A stretch of DNA of 64,000 nt from an uncultured Acidobacteriaceae bacterium (GTDB lineage Bacteria; Acidobacteriota; Terriglobia; Terriglobales; Acidobacteriaceae). Where the stretch lies: contig CAIWFH010000146.1 of NCBI GenBank assembly GCA_903911925.1, positions 1-64,000 of the forward strand, written 5' to 3'. This document shows positions 26,871 to 35,956 of the stretch, piece by piece; within the stretch, counting starts at the first letter, position 1, and every line of letters begins with the position of its first letter. The notes under the pieces are model-generated. The model saw only the letters and a list, made by a program, of their open reading frames with translations, was not told the origin of the DNA and ran no database searches. The translations under genes and the position numbers were made by a program.

Positions 26871-29800
26871 CTAGTCCTCAATCATCTTCAGTCGCGCCCT
26901 GGCTCTGCCGCGCAGCCATTGCCTCGTCCAGATGGCCAGCAGGAACGCCAGAAGAATCACCACAACCGCTGCCAGCCAGGGCACTTCCATAAACCACAGC
27001 GTAAGCCGCGTCCACCACGGCAGCACGCCCACATGATAGACCTCTGAGCCGATTCTGAACGAATGGAACTGCGTTCCATGCAACACAGATACGGAGCCGG
27101 ATATGTCGCTGGCCTGCTGGACATTCAAGAGCGACGACATGAAAGGCTCAAACGTGGATGCGTCTCTCAGGTGGATGGCCACAATGGAGCGGCTCCCGCC
27201 TGGATCGAAAGGCGACTCAATGCCTTCAATCACTGAATCCGGCACGCCGCCGGCGGTCAGGTCTCCGGATTCGGTGTGTTCGTCCGAGCGCAGCTTCCAC
27301 CACGCGTGATGCAAGGGAGCAAAGAACCCCTGCGTGTCGTGAATCTGGATCTGGCCGCTGCGCAGAGCGACCGGCAGGCTATTGGCCAGTTTGTCGAATC
27401 CCGGCTGATCGTCGGCCATCCCCAGGATGAGAAAGTCATTCTTGGCGCCTTGCTGCAAAGCGTCCGCGCCAGCTACCATAACTCTCAGTACAGGGAAACC
27501 GGTCTGACGACCGAAATGGCCCATTAGAGTGACGAAAATCTCGATTTCCTGTTCAGTGGGCGTGGCCGGCAACACCACAGTGGTCTCACTTAAGTCGGCG
27601 AGCCGGGTGAACGGGAACCCGGCGTTGGCAAACGTCTCCAGATTGGGCAATGGAGCATAGTGCGGGTAGCCGCGCAGATCGAGATACGTGTCGCGCAGGA
27701 TGGCGCCCTGCATATTAATGGGCGTGGTGTCCTGACAGCCGCCCTTCTTGAGCAGTTGGAATGTGAAATCGAACGAGAGAGAGTTCGAGAACGGACGCAG
27801 ATTGACCACCGGAACAGGAACGTCGGTTTCGATCTTCTTCGATGCTTCCTGGCCTGGAATCAGCGGGACCGAGCCCAGGAAGGCATTGTTGATGCGCACC
27901 TGCATGCTCGAAATGGGGCCGATGGGGATCGAATTGTAGCGGTACGAGAGGCGCAGCTTGGCGTTCGGCCGCTCCGAGTAAAAGATGTCCGGAGCGATGC
28001 GGAAATAGACGTTCAAAGGCGCAGAACCGTCTCCCTGCAACTGGTCCGCAGACGCGTAATCCCAAAGGGCGATGGTCTGGTCAGTGCGCGCCCAGCGCGG
28101 CGCCCCGTCCGGTTGCTGCTTGCCGGGCAGGTTGAGCGAATCAATGGAGGCTTGCGATCCCTGCAGCAGATCGGTTTTCATGGCCACTGCCTGGGCCGCC
28201 CGCAACATCTGGTCAGAGTCGCCGCCGGTCACCACCAGAATCTTGCTGTACGGGTCGGTTGGATTGGTGCGCATGGCCACGGTTGCCGAAGCCGCCGAGA
28301 GCATGTTCAGGCTGGCCGGAAGGTTGCCCGGAGTGGCTGAAACCACAATCGCATTGCCCGCGGGAATCGATCCGATGCGGACCGGGAATCGAACCGGGCG
28401 ATTCTCTGAAATCATGCCGAAATAGCTGGTGACGATGCCCGCCGCCTGGATTTCCTTGAACGAGGGCGCGGTGGGAAACACGACCGGAATGCTCAGCGGT
28501 TGAATGACCGCCGGGTCAAGGAAGGGCATCGGCAATTGCTTCAGGTCGTCGGCCAGGGGCAGCAAATCGCCCTGGATGTCGAGGAATGTGGTGCGGTGGA
28601 CGCGGGCCCAAAGGGTAGTATTCGCCGGGTCTTCGCAAACCATGGTGTAGTGACCGATGAACTGGATGGTGAGGGTGTTGTTATGCACCAGCAATTCAGC
28701 CGGGATGGTGAACTCGCCGTCTTCGTCCTTGCTGCTTGAACCGCCTACCTGGCCCGCCGTGGGCTGAATGGTGGCAAACAGCGTTCCATTCAGAATCAGC
28801 TTCAAATGGCTCAGTTGGGGTAAAAGGCTGGGAGAAAAGGCGTAGTAAATGTGAACTTTTGCCGCTCTGGCTACATGGGTCTGGGGCAAAGTGAAGTAGA
28901 TGCTGTGGCTGGAGTCGATGCCGTGCAACTCAATCTGCGGCGATCCGGCGTCGTTGAGGGTGAACGTATCGCGGAACTGGCCGGGAGGGACGGGCGGATT
29001 CTTGTCCGTGACCCCTTTGTCCAGGGCTCCGGCAAAACCCGGAAGCTGTGCGTGAACCGGCCGGGGTGCGCCCATCAGCATGGCGCCAAGGAAGAAAATC
29101 ACCGCTGAGTTCGCCACTGAAAGTACCTTGCGCTTCTTCGTTGGTCCATCCTTGCCGGTAAACAGGCTTTGGAATGTGGATGCCAGTCCATGCATCGAAA
29201 TCTGGAAGATGCGGCCCAGGCTGCGCATCACATTGTCGCTCTCGCGGGACTCGCCCCAGCCAAGCCATGAATCTGCTCGTGAATATAGAACCATGGTCAA
29301 CACTTCCTGTTCGGCAATGTTCAGGTCTTCAAAACGTACACGCAACAGGGTTCCCTCTCCTGAAACCACGGTCGCAGGCAGATCGGTGACTGCGGAGGGT
29401 AGGGGGAAGACCAGTTGCACCTTTGACACAGAAGAAGCATCAACCGCCTCGGTAAGCCGAATGCATGTGCCGCCGGAGGACATATCGGTGGTTTCACCGG
29501 AGACCAGGCGCCCGTCTGGCAGTTTGACCATGACCGGGGTGACAATACTGATGCGAACGGTGGTTCGCAATTGCCTCATTTCGCGCGCCACGGCGGTTGT
29601 GACACCGAGGATGACGACGTTGAAGCAGCACCAGATCACGTTCATGATGACCGTGCCCGGGCGATCGCGATCCCACAGGAAGTAGCGTGGAATGGCCACC
29701 ACCAGCCCTGCCAGGTTGAACAGCAGCATGATGAGAAACGGCTGCGCGATCTTGGTGTCGAAGAATGTGCGCTTCACCACGCCGCCCTTGGCGGTCACGT

Positions 29801-31121
29801 TAAATTTGCCCAGTTTGGGGTTGATCATCGCCATCATGGTGGGCAGCAGGATGTAGGGCGACAGGACGGTCTCGTAGATTTCGTTCCACCACGAGTGGCG
29901 ATGCTCGCCCTGGATGCGCGAGTTGGTTACGTTCGAGAGCACCAGGTGAGGCAAGGCGTAAGCCAGAATGGCCGCCCAGTATCCCGGCACGTTGGTGTGG
30001 CTCAAAAGCAGGTAGATCAGAGGCGCGGTAAGGAAGATTAGCCGCGGCACCGCATACATGAAGTGGCACATGGCGTTGAAGTAGCAGAGTCTCTGCGGCC
30101 ACTTCAGGCCGGGCGCAAACAAAGGATTGTCGGTACGCAGAATCTGGACCATGCCCCTGGCCCAGCGGATGCGCTGGCCCACATGAGCCGAGAGCCTTTC
30201 CGTTGCCAGGCCGGCCGCCTGGGGAATATTGATGTACGCCGTTCCCCAGCCGTTCATCTGCATGCGCAGCGAGGTGTGCGCGTCCTCAGTCACGGTCTCC
30301 ACGGCGATGCCGCCGATTTCGTCCAGTGCGGTGCGTCGCAGCACGGCGCACGAGCCGCAAAAGAAGCTCGCGTTCCAGAAGTCATTGCCGTCCTGGACGA
30401 TTCCGTAAAACAGTTCGCCCTCGTTCGGAATAATCCGGAACTGCCCCAGGTTTCTTTCAAAGGGGTCGGGCGAATAGAAATGGTGGGGCGTTTGCAGCAT
30501 GGCAAGCTTCTTGTCGCGAAGGAACCAGCCCATGGTCATCTGCAGAAAGCTGCGGGTAGGCACGTGGTCGCAATCGAAGATTGCCACGTAGGGCGAAGTC
30601 ATGCTCTTCAGGGCGGTATTGATGTTGCCGGCCTTGGCATGCTTGTTGTCGGGCCGGATCTTGTATCCGAGACCGGCCTCGAAAGCAAACTGCTCAAACT
30701 CTTTGCGGCGGCCGTCGTCAAGAATGTAGACGTGCATCTTTTCGGCCGGCCAGTCCATATTCAGCGCGCCCAGCGCGGTATAGCGGACCACGTCCAGCGG
30801 TTCGTTATAGCTGGGGATCAGAACGTCAACGTGCGGCCATTCGTCGGAGTTGTCGGGCAGGGCCACGGGGGCCCGGCGCAGCGGCCAGATGGTCTGGAAA
30901 TATCCCAGGAAAAGAATGAAGAACGCGTAGACCTCGGCCAGGATGAGGCTCATGATGAAGAACGCATCCAGCGCTCCCCAATGATTAGCCGGATCCTCGA
31001 AGAACCGCACCGTCTGCATGATGCGCCAAAAGCCATAGCGGAAGGTGCAGAAACAGGACATCATCATCAGTGTGAGCGTGATGAGATAGGAGTCCGTGCT
31101 GCGCGCCAGCGCCATTGACAT
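26871..31121 (-). CDS. bcsAB: Cellulose synthase BcsA-BcsB fusion (5' end frameshifted)
   Basis: The 1416-residue open frame joins the catalytic inner-membrane synthase BcsA and the periplasmic BcsB. BcsA motifs are LDDG (Asp135-136), DCD (183-185), FFCGS, TED (278-280) and QRIRW (316-320). The PilZ domain keeps the cyclic-di-GMP contacts RTTVR (519-523) and DMSSGG (546-551), so activation by c-di-GMP is expected. BcsB begins after an internal KKRK-hydrophobic segment ending PVHAQ (about 662-692), which looks like a signal sequence, and ends with a membrane helix (about 1385-1410). Fused AcsAB proteins are known in acetic-acid bacteria. The N-terminal first helix lies in another frame at 31122-31287; removing one base from a G5 run at 31137-31141 joins both. 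Confidence 0.93.
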   Translation of the reverse strand: MSMALARSTDSYLITLTLMMMSCFCTFRYGFWRIMQTVRFFEDPANHWGALDAFFIMSLILAEVYAFFILFLGYFQTIWPLRRAPVALPDNSDEWPHVDVLIPSYNEPLDVVRYTALGALNMDWPAEKMHVYILDDGRRKEFEQFAFEAGLGYKIRPDNKHAKAGNINTALKSMTSPYVAIFDCDHVPTRSFLQMTMGWFLRDKKLAMLQTPHHFYSPDPFERNLGQFRIIPNEGELFYGIVQDGNDFWNASFFCGSCAVLRRTALDEIGGIAVETVTEDAHTSLRMQMNGWGTAYINIPQAAGLATERLSAHVGQRIRWARGMVQILRTDNPLFAPGLKWPQRLCYFNAMCHFMYAVPRLIFLTAPLIYLLLSHTNVPGYWAAILAYALPHLVLSNVTNSRIQGEHRHSWWNEIYETVLSPYILLPTMMAMINPKLGKFNVTAKGGVVKRTFFDTKIAQPFLIMLLFNLAGLVVAIPRYFLWDRDRPGTVIMNVIWCCFNVVILGVTTAVAREMRQLRTTVRISIVTPVMVKLPDGRLVSGETTDMSSGGTCIRLTEAVDASSVSKVQLVFPLPSAVTDLPATVVSGEGTLLRVRFEDLNIAEQEVLTMVLYSRADSWLGWGESRESDNVMRSLGRIFQISMHGLASTFQSLFTGKDGPTKKRKVLSVANSAVIFFLGAMLMGAPRPVHAQLPGFAGALDKGVTDKNPPVPPGQFRDTFTLNDAGSPQIELHGIDSSHSIYFTLPQTHVARAAKVHIYYAFSPSLLPQLSHLKLILNGTLFATIQPTAGQVGGSSSKDEDGEFTIPAELLVHNNTLTIQFIGHYTMVCEDPANTTLWARVHRTTFLDIQGDLLPLADDLKQLPMPFLDPAVIQPLSIPVVFPTAPSFKEIQAAGIVTSYFGMISENRPVRFPVRIGSIPAGNAIVVSATPGNLPASLNMLSAASATVAMRTNPTDPYSKILVVTGGDSDQMLRAAQAVAMKTDLLQGSQASIDSLNLPGKQQPDGAPRWARTDQTIALWDYASADQLQGDGSAPLNVYFRIAPDIFYSERPNAKLRLSYRYNSIPIGPISSMQVRINNAFLGSVPLIPGQEASKKIETDVPVPVVNLRPFSNSLSFDFTFQLLKKGGCQDTTPINMQGAILRDTYLDLRGYPHYAPLPNLETFANAGFPFTRLADLSETTVVLPATPTEQEIEIFVTLMGHFGRQTGFPVLRVMVAGADALQQGAKNDFLILGMADDQPGFDKLANSLPVALRSGQIQIHDTQGFFAPLHHAWWKLRSDEHTESGDLTAGGVPDSVIEGIESPFDPGGSRSIVAIHLRDASTFEPFMSSLLNVQQASDISGSVSVLHGTQFHSFRIGSEVYHVGVLPWWTRLTLWFMEVPWLAAVVVILLAFLLAIWTRQWLRGRARARLKMIED

Positions 31122-31287
31122 CAGAAGCGTGAGCAGCCCCCAGGACCGCCTGTTGCGGCCAGGTCAGGGGCAGAACCGCCAGAAAATAGAAGACCACGCC
31201 CGCGGCAAGCAGGAAGACCAGGCGGATGAGCCTGGTGAAGAAGTTCTCTCCGGCCCCAATGTCTTGCCAAAGGCCCGTCGCGCTCAT
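31122..31287 (-). other. bcsAB: 5' end of bcsA in a shifted frame
   Basis: This frame starts with an ATG at 31287 that overlaps the bcsQ stop (ATGA) and encodes MSATGLWQDIGAG followed by the first membrane helix (LIRLVFLLAAGVVFYFLAVL). It runs to VLG and then loses sense at the G5 run (CCCCC on the plus strand, 31137-31141). With one G fewer the reading becomes VLGLLTLLMSMALARS, which leads straight into the long frame. The coupled start suggests that the true BcsA begins here. Sequencing or assembly error, genuine mutation and programmed frameshifting are all possible. Confidence 0.75.
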
Positions 31288-33002
31288 CGTTCACTCCAGC
31301 GCACTCCGCGAAATCCAGTGGTCGCGGGTGCGGCAAGGCTCTTGACCCATCCGGCCAGGCTGCCAAAATCTTCAGCCACGGCGGAGTTGGGCGCATAGTC
31401 CATCACCGTCATGCCCTCGGCCAGCGCCTCGCTCACCGCAGGCGCCCTGCGAAGTGCAAACGGCAGCAGTCGGTCGCCCACCTGTTCGCGAAGCACTTCG
31501 CGAACATCCAGGTGCAGCGGGAGAGACGGATCAAACTGATTGAGCACGTAATAAGGCAGCACCGGTTTTCCGGCGGCCGCCGAGTTGTGCTGGAAGAAGG
31601 CATCGATGGAACTGACGCTGACCATCGAACTCATATCCGGAACCACGGGCACCAGCACCGTGGGCGCCATCCGCATCACGCGCCGGGTGGTGGCGCCGGA
31701 GGCGGTGGCAAGATCCACAATCACCCGATTCACGCCGCGCGAATTACGCGCGATCTCGGTGGAAAGAGTTTCCTGGGCTGCATTTTCCGGGCCCAGCGAG
31801 TCAGGATCGATAGTGACCATCTGGATGGGAGCATCGCCGCTGGCGCTGGGCGGGCTGAATGTCCGCAAAACGCCGGGACGCTGGTCGCGAGCGCCGAAGA
31901 AGAACGGCAGTACGCCATAGGCCGCTGTATCCACCAGCAATACCCGCTCGCCGCGGGCTGAAAGTGCGCGGCCAAGCGTGGCCACCATGCTGGTTTTTCC
32001 CACGCCGCCGGCAAGCGAAAAAACCGCAATAACCGGGGCCCGGGAGGATGCCTGGGCAGGCGCTGGAGCAGCTTCGGCGGGTGTGCTGTTTCCTTCAAAT
32101 ACGCCCTTGAGGGCAAACCAGCGCGAGGTCAAACGATCGCGCGATCCTTGCAGTGTGTCTTCAGGAGCCTGGGGAACCGGCTGAGGAGCCACGTCGGGAC
32201 GGTCGGAGGCCAGCCACGCAGGGCGGCCGCTGTTTTCTCTTGGTTCCGGGGGGGCCCACTGGTTGCGTTGCTGCAGGTAGTGCTCTTCGCGCACCGGGGC
32301 AAATTGCGGTTGTGCCGGCGCCGGGCGGTAAGCCTGGGGTGGAGCGAAAGCCGCAAAGTCTGACTGGGGAACTGCAGCCGGATACTGCGGCTCCGGTGCC
32401 GCGTACTGGGGCGCCGGGGCAGAGTATTGCTGCGCCGGTGCCGGGTACTGAGGGGTAGCCACTGGATACTGCTGCGCGACGACCGGATACTGTGGCACAG
32501 GCGCTGGACGCTGCGGAGCCTGATAGCTCTGGGGCGGATAGTATGGCGCTGCCGGCGCCGGGGTAAAGTTCTGGGCAGGGGGAGCGGCATAGCGATCAGG
32601 CTGCTGTTGCTGCTGCCAGGCGGCGCGCTGCTGCGCGGCGGCCTGCGCTGCCTGTGCAGCTTGTGCGGCCTGCGCCGCTTGTGCTGCTTGCGCGGCCTGC
32701 GTTGCCTGTTGTGCTGCAGACTCGGCGTGGCGGGCTGCCTCGGCGGCGCGCAGAGAGTCAGACGCGCGCAACGCTTCAGCCGCTTTCTGCACTTCAGCCT
32801 CGTCGCGGGCGCGGCGGCGTTCCTCTTCAATGGCTTCTTCTACGCGGAGCCTTGCTTTCTCCCGAGTTTGTGCTCGCGAGGCCGAGAAGTCCCGGTATTT
32901 TGCGCCATGAAGGTTCGCCCAGGAGTAGAGTGTCGCCACATCCTCCGGCGTCTCATTCTGATCGACCAGCGCTTTGCGATCCGTCATATTCCACCCATGC
33001 AC
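31284..33002 (-). CDS. bcsQ: BcsQ-type ParA/MinD ATPase with BcsR-like N-terminus
   Basis: BcsQ is the MinD-like ATPase that helps place or assemble the cellulose synthase. The C-terminal 260 residues form the ATPase, with the P-loop LAGGVGKTSM (the signature Lys of KGGVGKT is Ala) and the VLLVDTAAYG strand. Residues 15-45 (ETPEDVATLYSWANLHGAKYRDF) resemble the small protein BcsR, which in enterobacteria is a separate gene. Between them lie a charged helix, an Ala/Gln repeat (QAA repeated about eight times, near residue 100-125) and a Pro/Gln/Tyr-rich linker of about 170 residues. ATG 33002 has AAGGG upstream; ATG 32987 is possible. First gene of the bcs operon. Confidence 0.85.
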   Translation of the reverse strand: MHGWNMTDRKALVDQNETPEDVATLYSWANLHGAKYRDFSASRAQTREKARLRVEEAIEEERRRARDEAEVQKAAEALRASDSLRAAEAARHAESAAQQATQAAQAAQAAQAAQAAQAAQAAAQQRAAWQQQQQPDRYAAPPAQNFTPAPAAPYYPPQSYQAPQRPAPVPQYPVVAQQYPVATPQYPAPAQQYSAPAPQYAAPEPQYPAAVPQSDFAAFAPPQAYRPAPAQPQFAPVREEHYLQQRNQWAPPEPRENSGRPAWLASDRPDVAPQPVPQAPEDTLQGSRDRLTSRWFALKGVFEGNSTPAEAAPAPAQASSRAPVIAVFSLAGGVGKTSMVATLGRALSARGERVLLVDTAAYGVLPFFFGARDQRPGVLRTFSPPSASGDAPIQMVTIDPDSLGPENAAQETLSTEIARNSRGVNRVIVDLATASGATTRRVMRMAPTVLVPVVPDMSSMVSVSSIDAFFQHNSAAAGKPVLPYYVLNQFDPSLPLHLDVREVLREQVGDRLLPFALRRAPAVSEALAEGMTVMDYAPNSAVAEDFGSLAGWVKSLAAPATTGFRGVRWSER

Positions 33003-33791
33003 CCTTGCGGTTCAGGCTCGATCCCTTCAATTCCGCTGCCATCGTCCAGTTCATCGAATGCGGTCAATCGGGTCTCGATCCCCCTCACCGAGGGTATCGT
33101 TATCACGAATCCTAGTCGCAACGCTGTTGTCGGAACAATAACACTTGCACGGTTACCGCCCTACCACTTTCCTGCCATGCCAAGGGTCCGAATCGCCCTG
33201 TTTTGTTCTCAATACAGGACTTAGGAGCCGATCCTCTCCGCATATGCCGGTGTTTCCTTGACGATACTATTCCTTGCGCTGTTTAGCCACCGGAAAACAG
33301 CCTATTTGGACTCGCAGGTACCTAATTGTGACGCTCCTCGTGAGACTCTGGCGGCCGCGTCAATCCACCGGTTCCGACCGGCGCTCCGGAAGGCGTGAAA
33401 CGGGGCCGGGAATGTCGTCCGGAAATGCCAGAGCGGCTCCACTTCGCCAGCACTGACCTGCAGTTTGCCGCCCCGGGCATCGCTCCCAACTGCACTGTCT
33501 CTGCTCAGGAAAAGTGCTTCGGCATGTGCCTTTTGCGGGCCGTGCCTGCCCGATTTCCCCGATTCGCATAATGAGGCCGGTCTCGCTGGCGCGAACGTTG
33601 CCCCGGGTCAATGACCGGAGACTCAATGCAACCTATGATTTTCCAATATGTTACGCATCGAAAGTCTCGATACTTTGGAGGCGGGTACTGACCTTGGATG
33701 GAGTTGCCTTCAAGTTGAAGACACAGCGGTTAAGTCCCATCGAAAGTGGGAACCTCAAGGGACCAACAGCACCACTCAGCGTCCAAGAACA
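33003..33791. other. Gene-free divergent region between bcs and ccm cassette 2
   Basis: About 790 bases hold no convincing gene on either strand; the open frames present lack family likeness and start signals. It should contain the promoter of the minus-strand bcs operon, but I cannot fix one. A palindrome lies at 33197-33218: arms CCTGTTTTG and CAATACAGG, pairing at eight of nine positions around TTCT. It is about 200 bases before bcsQ and could be an operator. Confidence 0.5.
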
Positions 33792-33807
33792 TGTGACCTA
33801 CATCACA
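33792..33807. promoter_or_regulatory. Crp/Fnr-type palindromic operator upstream of ccm cassette 2
   Basis: TGTGA and TCACA, six bases apart, form a Crp-type site whose centre is about 96 bases before the ccmF ATG. A possible -10 hexamer TATGAT follows at 33818-33823, so a bound regulator would overlap or abut the -35 region. The first ccm cassette has an even better site at 3294-3311. The two cassettes therefore probably share a regulator. Confidence 0.65.
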
Positions 33808-33895
33808 ATCGACAGGTTATGATGCTCTCAGGAGTACTGGATGACTGATTCTCTTTTCCCTCAACGCACGAATGGGTTCGGATTTCGGAGCATAA

Positions 33896-35956
33896 ATGGC
33901 AGCTTTAGGTAGTCTTTCCCTTCTTATCGCCCTTGCGCTTGCGGTGTATAACTTGCTGGCTGGGGCGGTTGCTTTGCGGATGCTGGCCGTCGGTGGCAGG
34001 GCCCCCATCTCGCCCGAGCGGCTCGCAGACACGGCCCGGCGCGCGGGAATCGCAGGCTTCGTCGCCGTAACCGCAGCGGCCTTTGCCCTCATCTGGTCGG
34101 TCTTCACCAACGACTTCTCCATCGCCTACATCACAGAACACTCCAACCGCGCCCTCCCCGGCATGTACAAGTTCTCGGCCATGTGGAGCGGCCAGGAAGG
34201 TTCACTGTTGCTGTGGGCATGGCTGCTGGCCACCTACGGCTTTGTTTTGCGGCTCACCCACAAAACCGACGTCAGACTCTATGCGTACGCCGGCACCATC
34301 TTATCGGCAGTGCAGGTTTTCTTTCTCGCCATCCTCAACTTTGCCGCGCCGCCGTTTGCGCTGATGAAGGGCGAGATTCCCGCGGACGGCAACGGCTTGA
34401 ACCCGCTGCTTCAATATCCAGAGATGGTGATTCACCCGCCCATGCTCTACCTGGGCTATGTGGGCTTCTGCGTGCCCTTCTGCTTTGCTCTGGGCGCGCT
34501 GATGATGCGCTATCCGGGCGAAAAATGGATCAGGATCACCCGCGTCTGGACCATGGTCACCTGGATGTTTCTCACCTGCGGCATCTTCCTGGGCATGCAC
34601 TGGGCTTATGCCGTGCTGGGATGGGGCGGCTATTGGGGCTGGGACCCGGTGGAGAACGCCAGTTTCATGCCCTGGCTTACCGGCACTGCCTTTCTGCACT
34701 CGGTAATGATGCAAGAGAAGAAAGGCATGATGAAGACCTGGAATGTGTGGCTCATCTTCGCCACGTTCCTGCTGACCATGCTGGGCACGCTGCTGACCCG
34801 CGCCGGGCTGGTCAGTTCGGTGCATGCTTTCGCGCAGTCCTCCATCGGCACATGGTTTGTCACCTTCATGCTGATCACGCTGGCGGTATGCATCTTCACT
34901 TATGTGCTGCAACACAGCCACCTGAAAAGCGAACACCGGCTTGAGTCGCTGGTGTGCCGCGAGTCCAGTTTCCTTTTCAACAATCTCGTCCTCCTCGTTG
35001 CCTGCTTTGTCATCCTCTGGGGAACGCTGTTTCCAATCCTCAGTGAATACGTAGTCGGCAACAAGGTGACGGTCGGTGCGCCCTGGTACAACACGGTAGC
35101 CATCCCGATAGGCCTGTTCCTGCTGTTCTTGACCGGTGTGGGACCGCTGCTGCCCTGGCGGGCCACTTCGTTCCGGACCATTCGACGCAACTTTGTTCTG
35201 CCAGTCCTGGTTCTTTGGGCCACGGTCATTGTTTGCCTTGCCGTGGGCGTTTCTCCGTGGAAACACGGCGAATTCAGCGCCGGCAACTTCTACGCGCTGG
35301 TGGCCTTCTCCTTGTCCGCAGCGGTGACGACCGCGATCCTCTCTGAATTCTTCGGCGGAGCGAGGGTTATCTCCAAACAGACGGGCCGCAACCTCCTTTC
35401 CGCCACTTACCTGCTCACCCGCCGCAACACTCGCCGCTACGGCGGCTACGTGATCCACATCGGCGTGGTGGTCATTGTGATCGGCCTCTCGGGTGCCGCC
35501 TTCAACCGCAACCAGGAACAGGAAATGGGCCTGCACGACAAACTGGTCCTCGCCCCTTACACGCTGGAGTGCATCGGGTTTACCCAGGATACGAATCCGA
35601 ATTATGACTCTGAGTACGCGGTAATGGATGTATACAAGGGCGGCAATAAAGTTTTCCAGATGACGCCGGAGAAGCGGGTCTACCATGCCAGCGGGCAGCC
35701 GCAGACCATGGTGGCCATTCACTCCGTTCCCGGCTGGGATTTGTACGTGGTCTACGAAGGAACAAATCCGTCAACCAATCAGCCCATCATCAAGGCGTAC
35801 CTGAACCCGCTGGTGGGATGGATCTGGTTCGGCGTGGCAATCATCGTCTTTGGAACAGCGGTGGCGCTGGTTCCCAGCCTGAACCCGGCAACCGCCTCCC
35901 TGCGAGTGCCCGCACGGACCGCGCCCGCTGAGCCGGCGCTGGGAGGTGGCATTTGA
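33896..35956 (+). CDS. ccmF: Cytochrome c heme lyase CcmF, copy 2
   Basis: This 686-residue protein is a close paralogue of the gene at 3500, with long identical runs throughout, including WGGYWGWDPVENASFMPW and the HPP motif near residue 180. It should be an inner-membrane heme lyase. Differences gather at the C-terminus, where about 15 extra residues (after LNPATASLR) replace the shorter tail of copy 1. GGAG lies six bases before the ATG. The downstream gene overlaps the stop. The pair may serve different cytochromes or growth conditions; whether both are active cannot be told. Confidence 0.95.
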   Translation: MAALGSLSLLIALALAVYNLLAGAVALRMLAVGGRAPISPERLADTARRAGIAGFVAVTAAAFALIWSVFTNDFSIAYITEHSNRALPGMYKFSAMWSGQEGSLLLWAWLLATYGFVLRLTHKTDVRLYAYAGTILSAVQVFFLAILNFAAPPFALMKGEIPADGNGLNPLLQYPEMVIHPPMLYLGYVGFCVPFCFALGALMMRYPGEKWIRITRVWTMVTWMFLTCGIFLGMHWAYAVLGWGGYWGWDPVENASFMPWLTGTAFLHSVMMQEKKGMMKTWNVWLIFATFLLTMLGTLLTRAGLVSSVHAFAQSSIGTWFVTFMLITLAVCIFTYVLQHSHLKSEHRLESLVCRESSFLFNNLVLLVACFVILWGTLFPILSEYVVGNKVTVGAPWYNTVAIPIGLFLLFLTGVGPLLPWRATSFRTIRRNFVLPVLVLWATVIVCLAVGVSPWKHGEFSAGNFYALVAFSLSAAVTTAILSEFFGGARVISKQTGRNLLSATYLLTRRNTRRYGGYVIHIGVVVIVIGLSGAAFNRNQEQEMGLHDKLVLAPYTLECIGFTQDTNPNYDSEYAVMDVYKGGNKVFQMTPEKRVYHASGQPQTMVAIHSVPGWDLYVVYEGTNPSTNQPIIKAYLNPLVGWIWFGVAIIVFGTAVALVPSLNPATASLRVPARTAPAEPALGGGI

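Noticed and set aside
32640..32720. Short regular repeats in bcsQ as a possible CRISPR array
   Set aside because: The nine-base periodicity encodes the QAA protein repeat in frame; there are no spacers.
33197..33218. LexA-type SOS box upstream of bcs
   Set aside because: The spacing CTG-N14-CAG is too long for the known LexA consensus, so only an unassigned palindrome is claimed.
32427..33224. Long plus-strand frame of 265 residues opposite bcsQ
   Set aside because: It is the antisense of the Ala/Gln-rich bcsQ part, has Arg/Leu/Cys-rich low-complexity content and no ribosome site.
33514..33822. Plus-strand frame of 102 residues before the second ccmF
   Set aside because: It covers the Crp-type operator and the likely promoter, and lacks a ribosome site and any recognisable domain.
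34301..35722. Minus-strand frame of 473 residues opposite the second ccmF
   Set aside because: It mirrors ccmF codons; a similar antisense frame exists opposite the first ccmF, as expected from shared codon bias.
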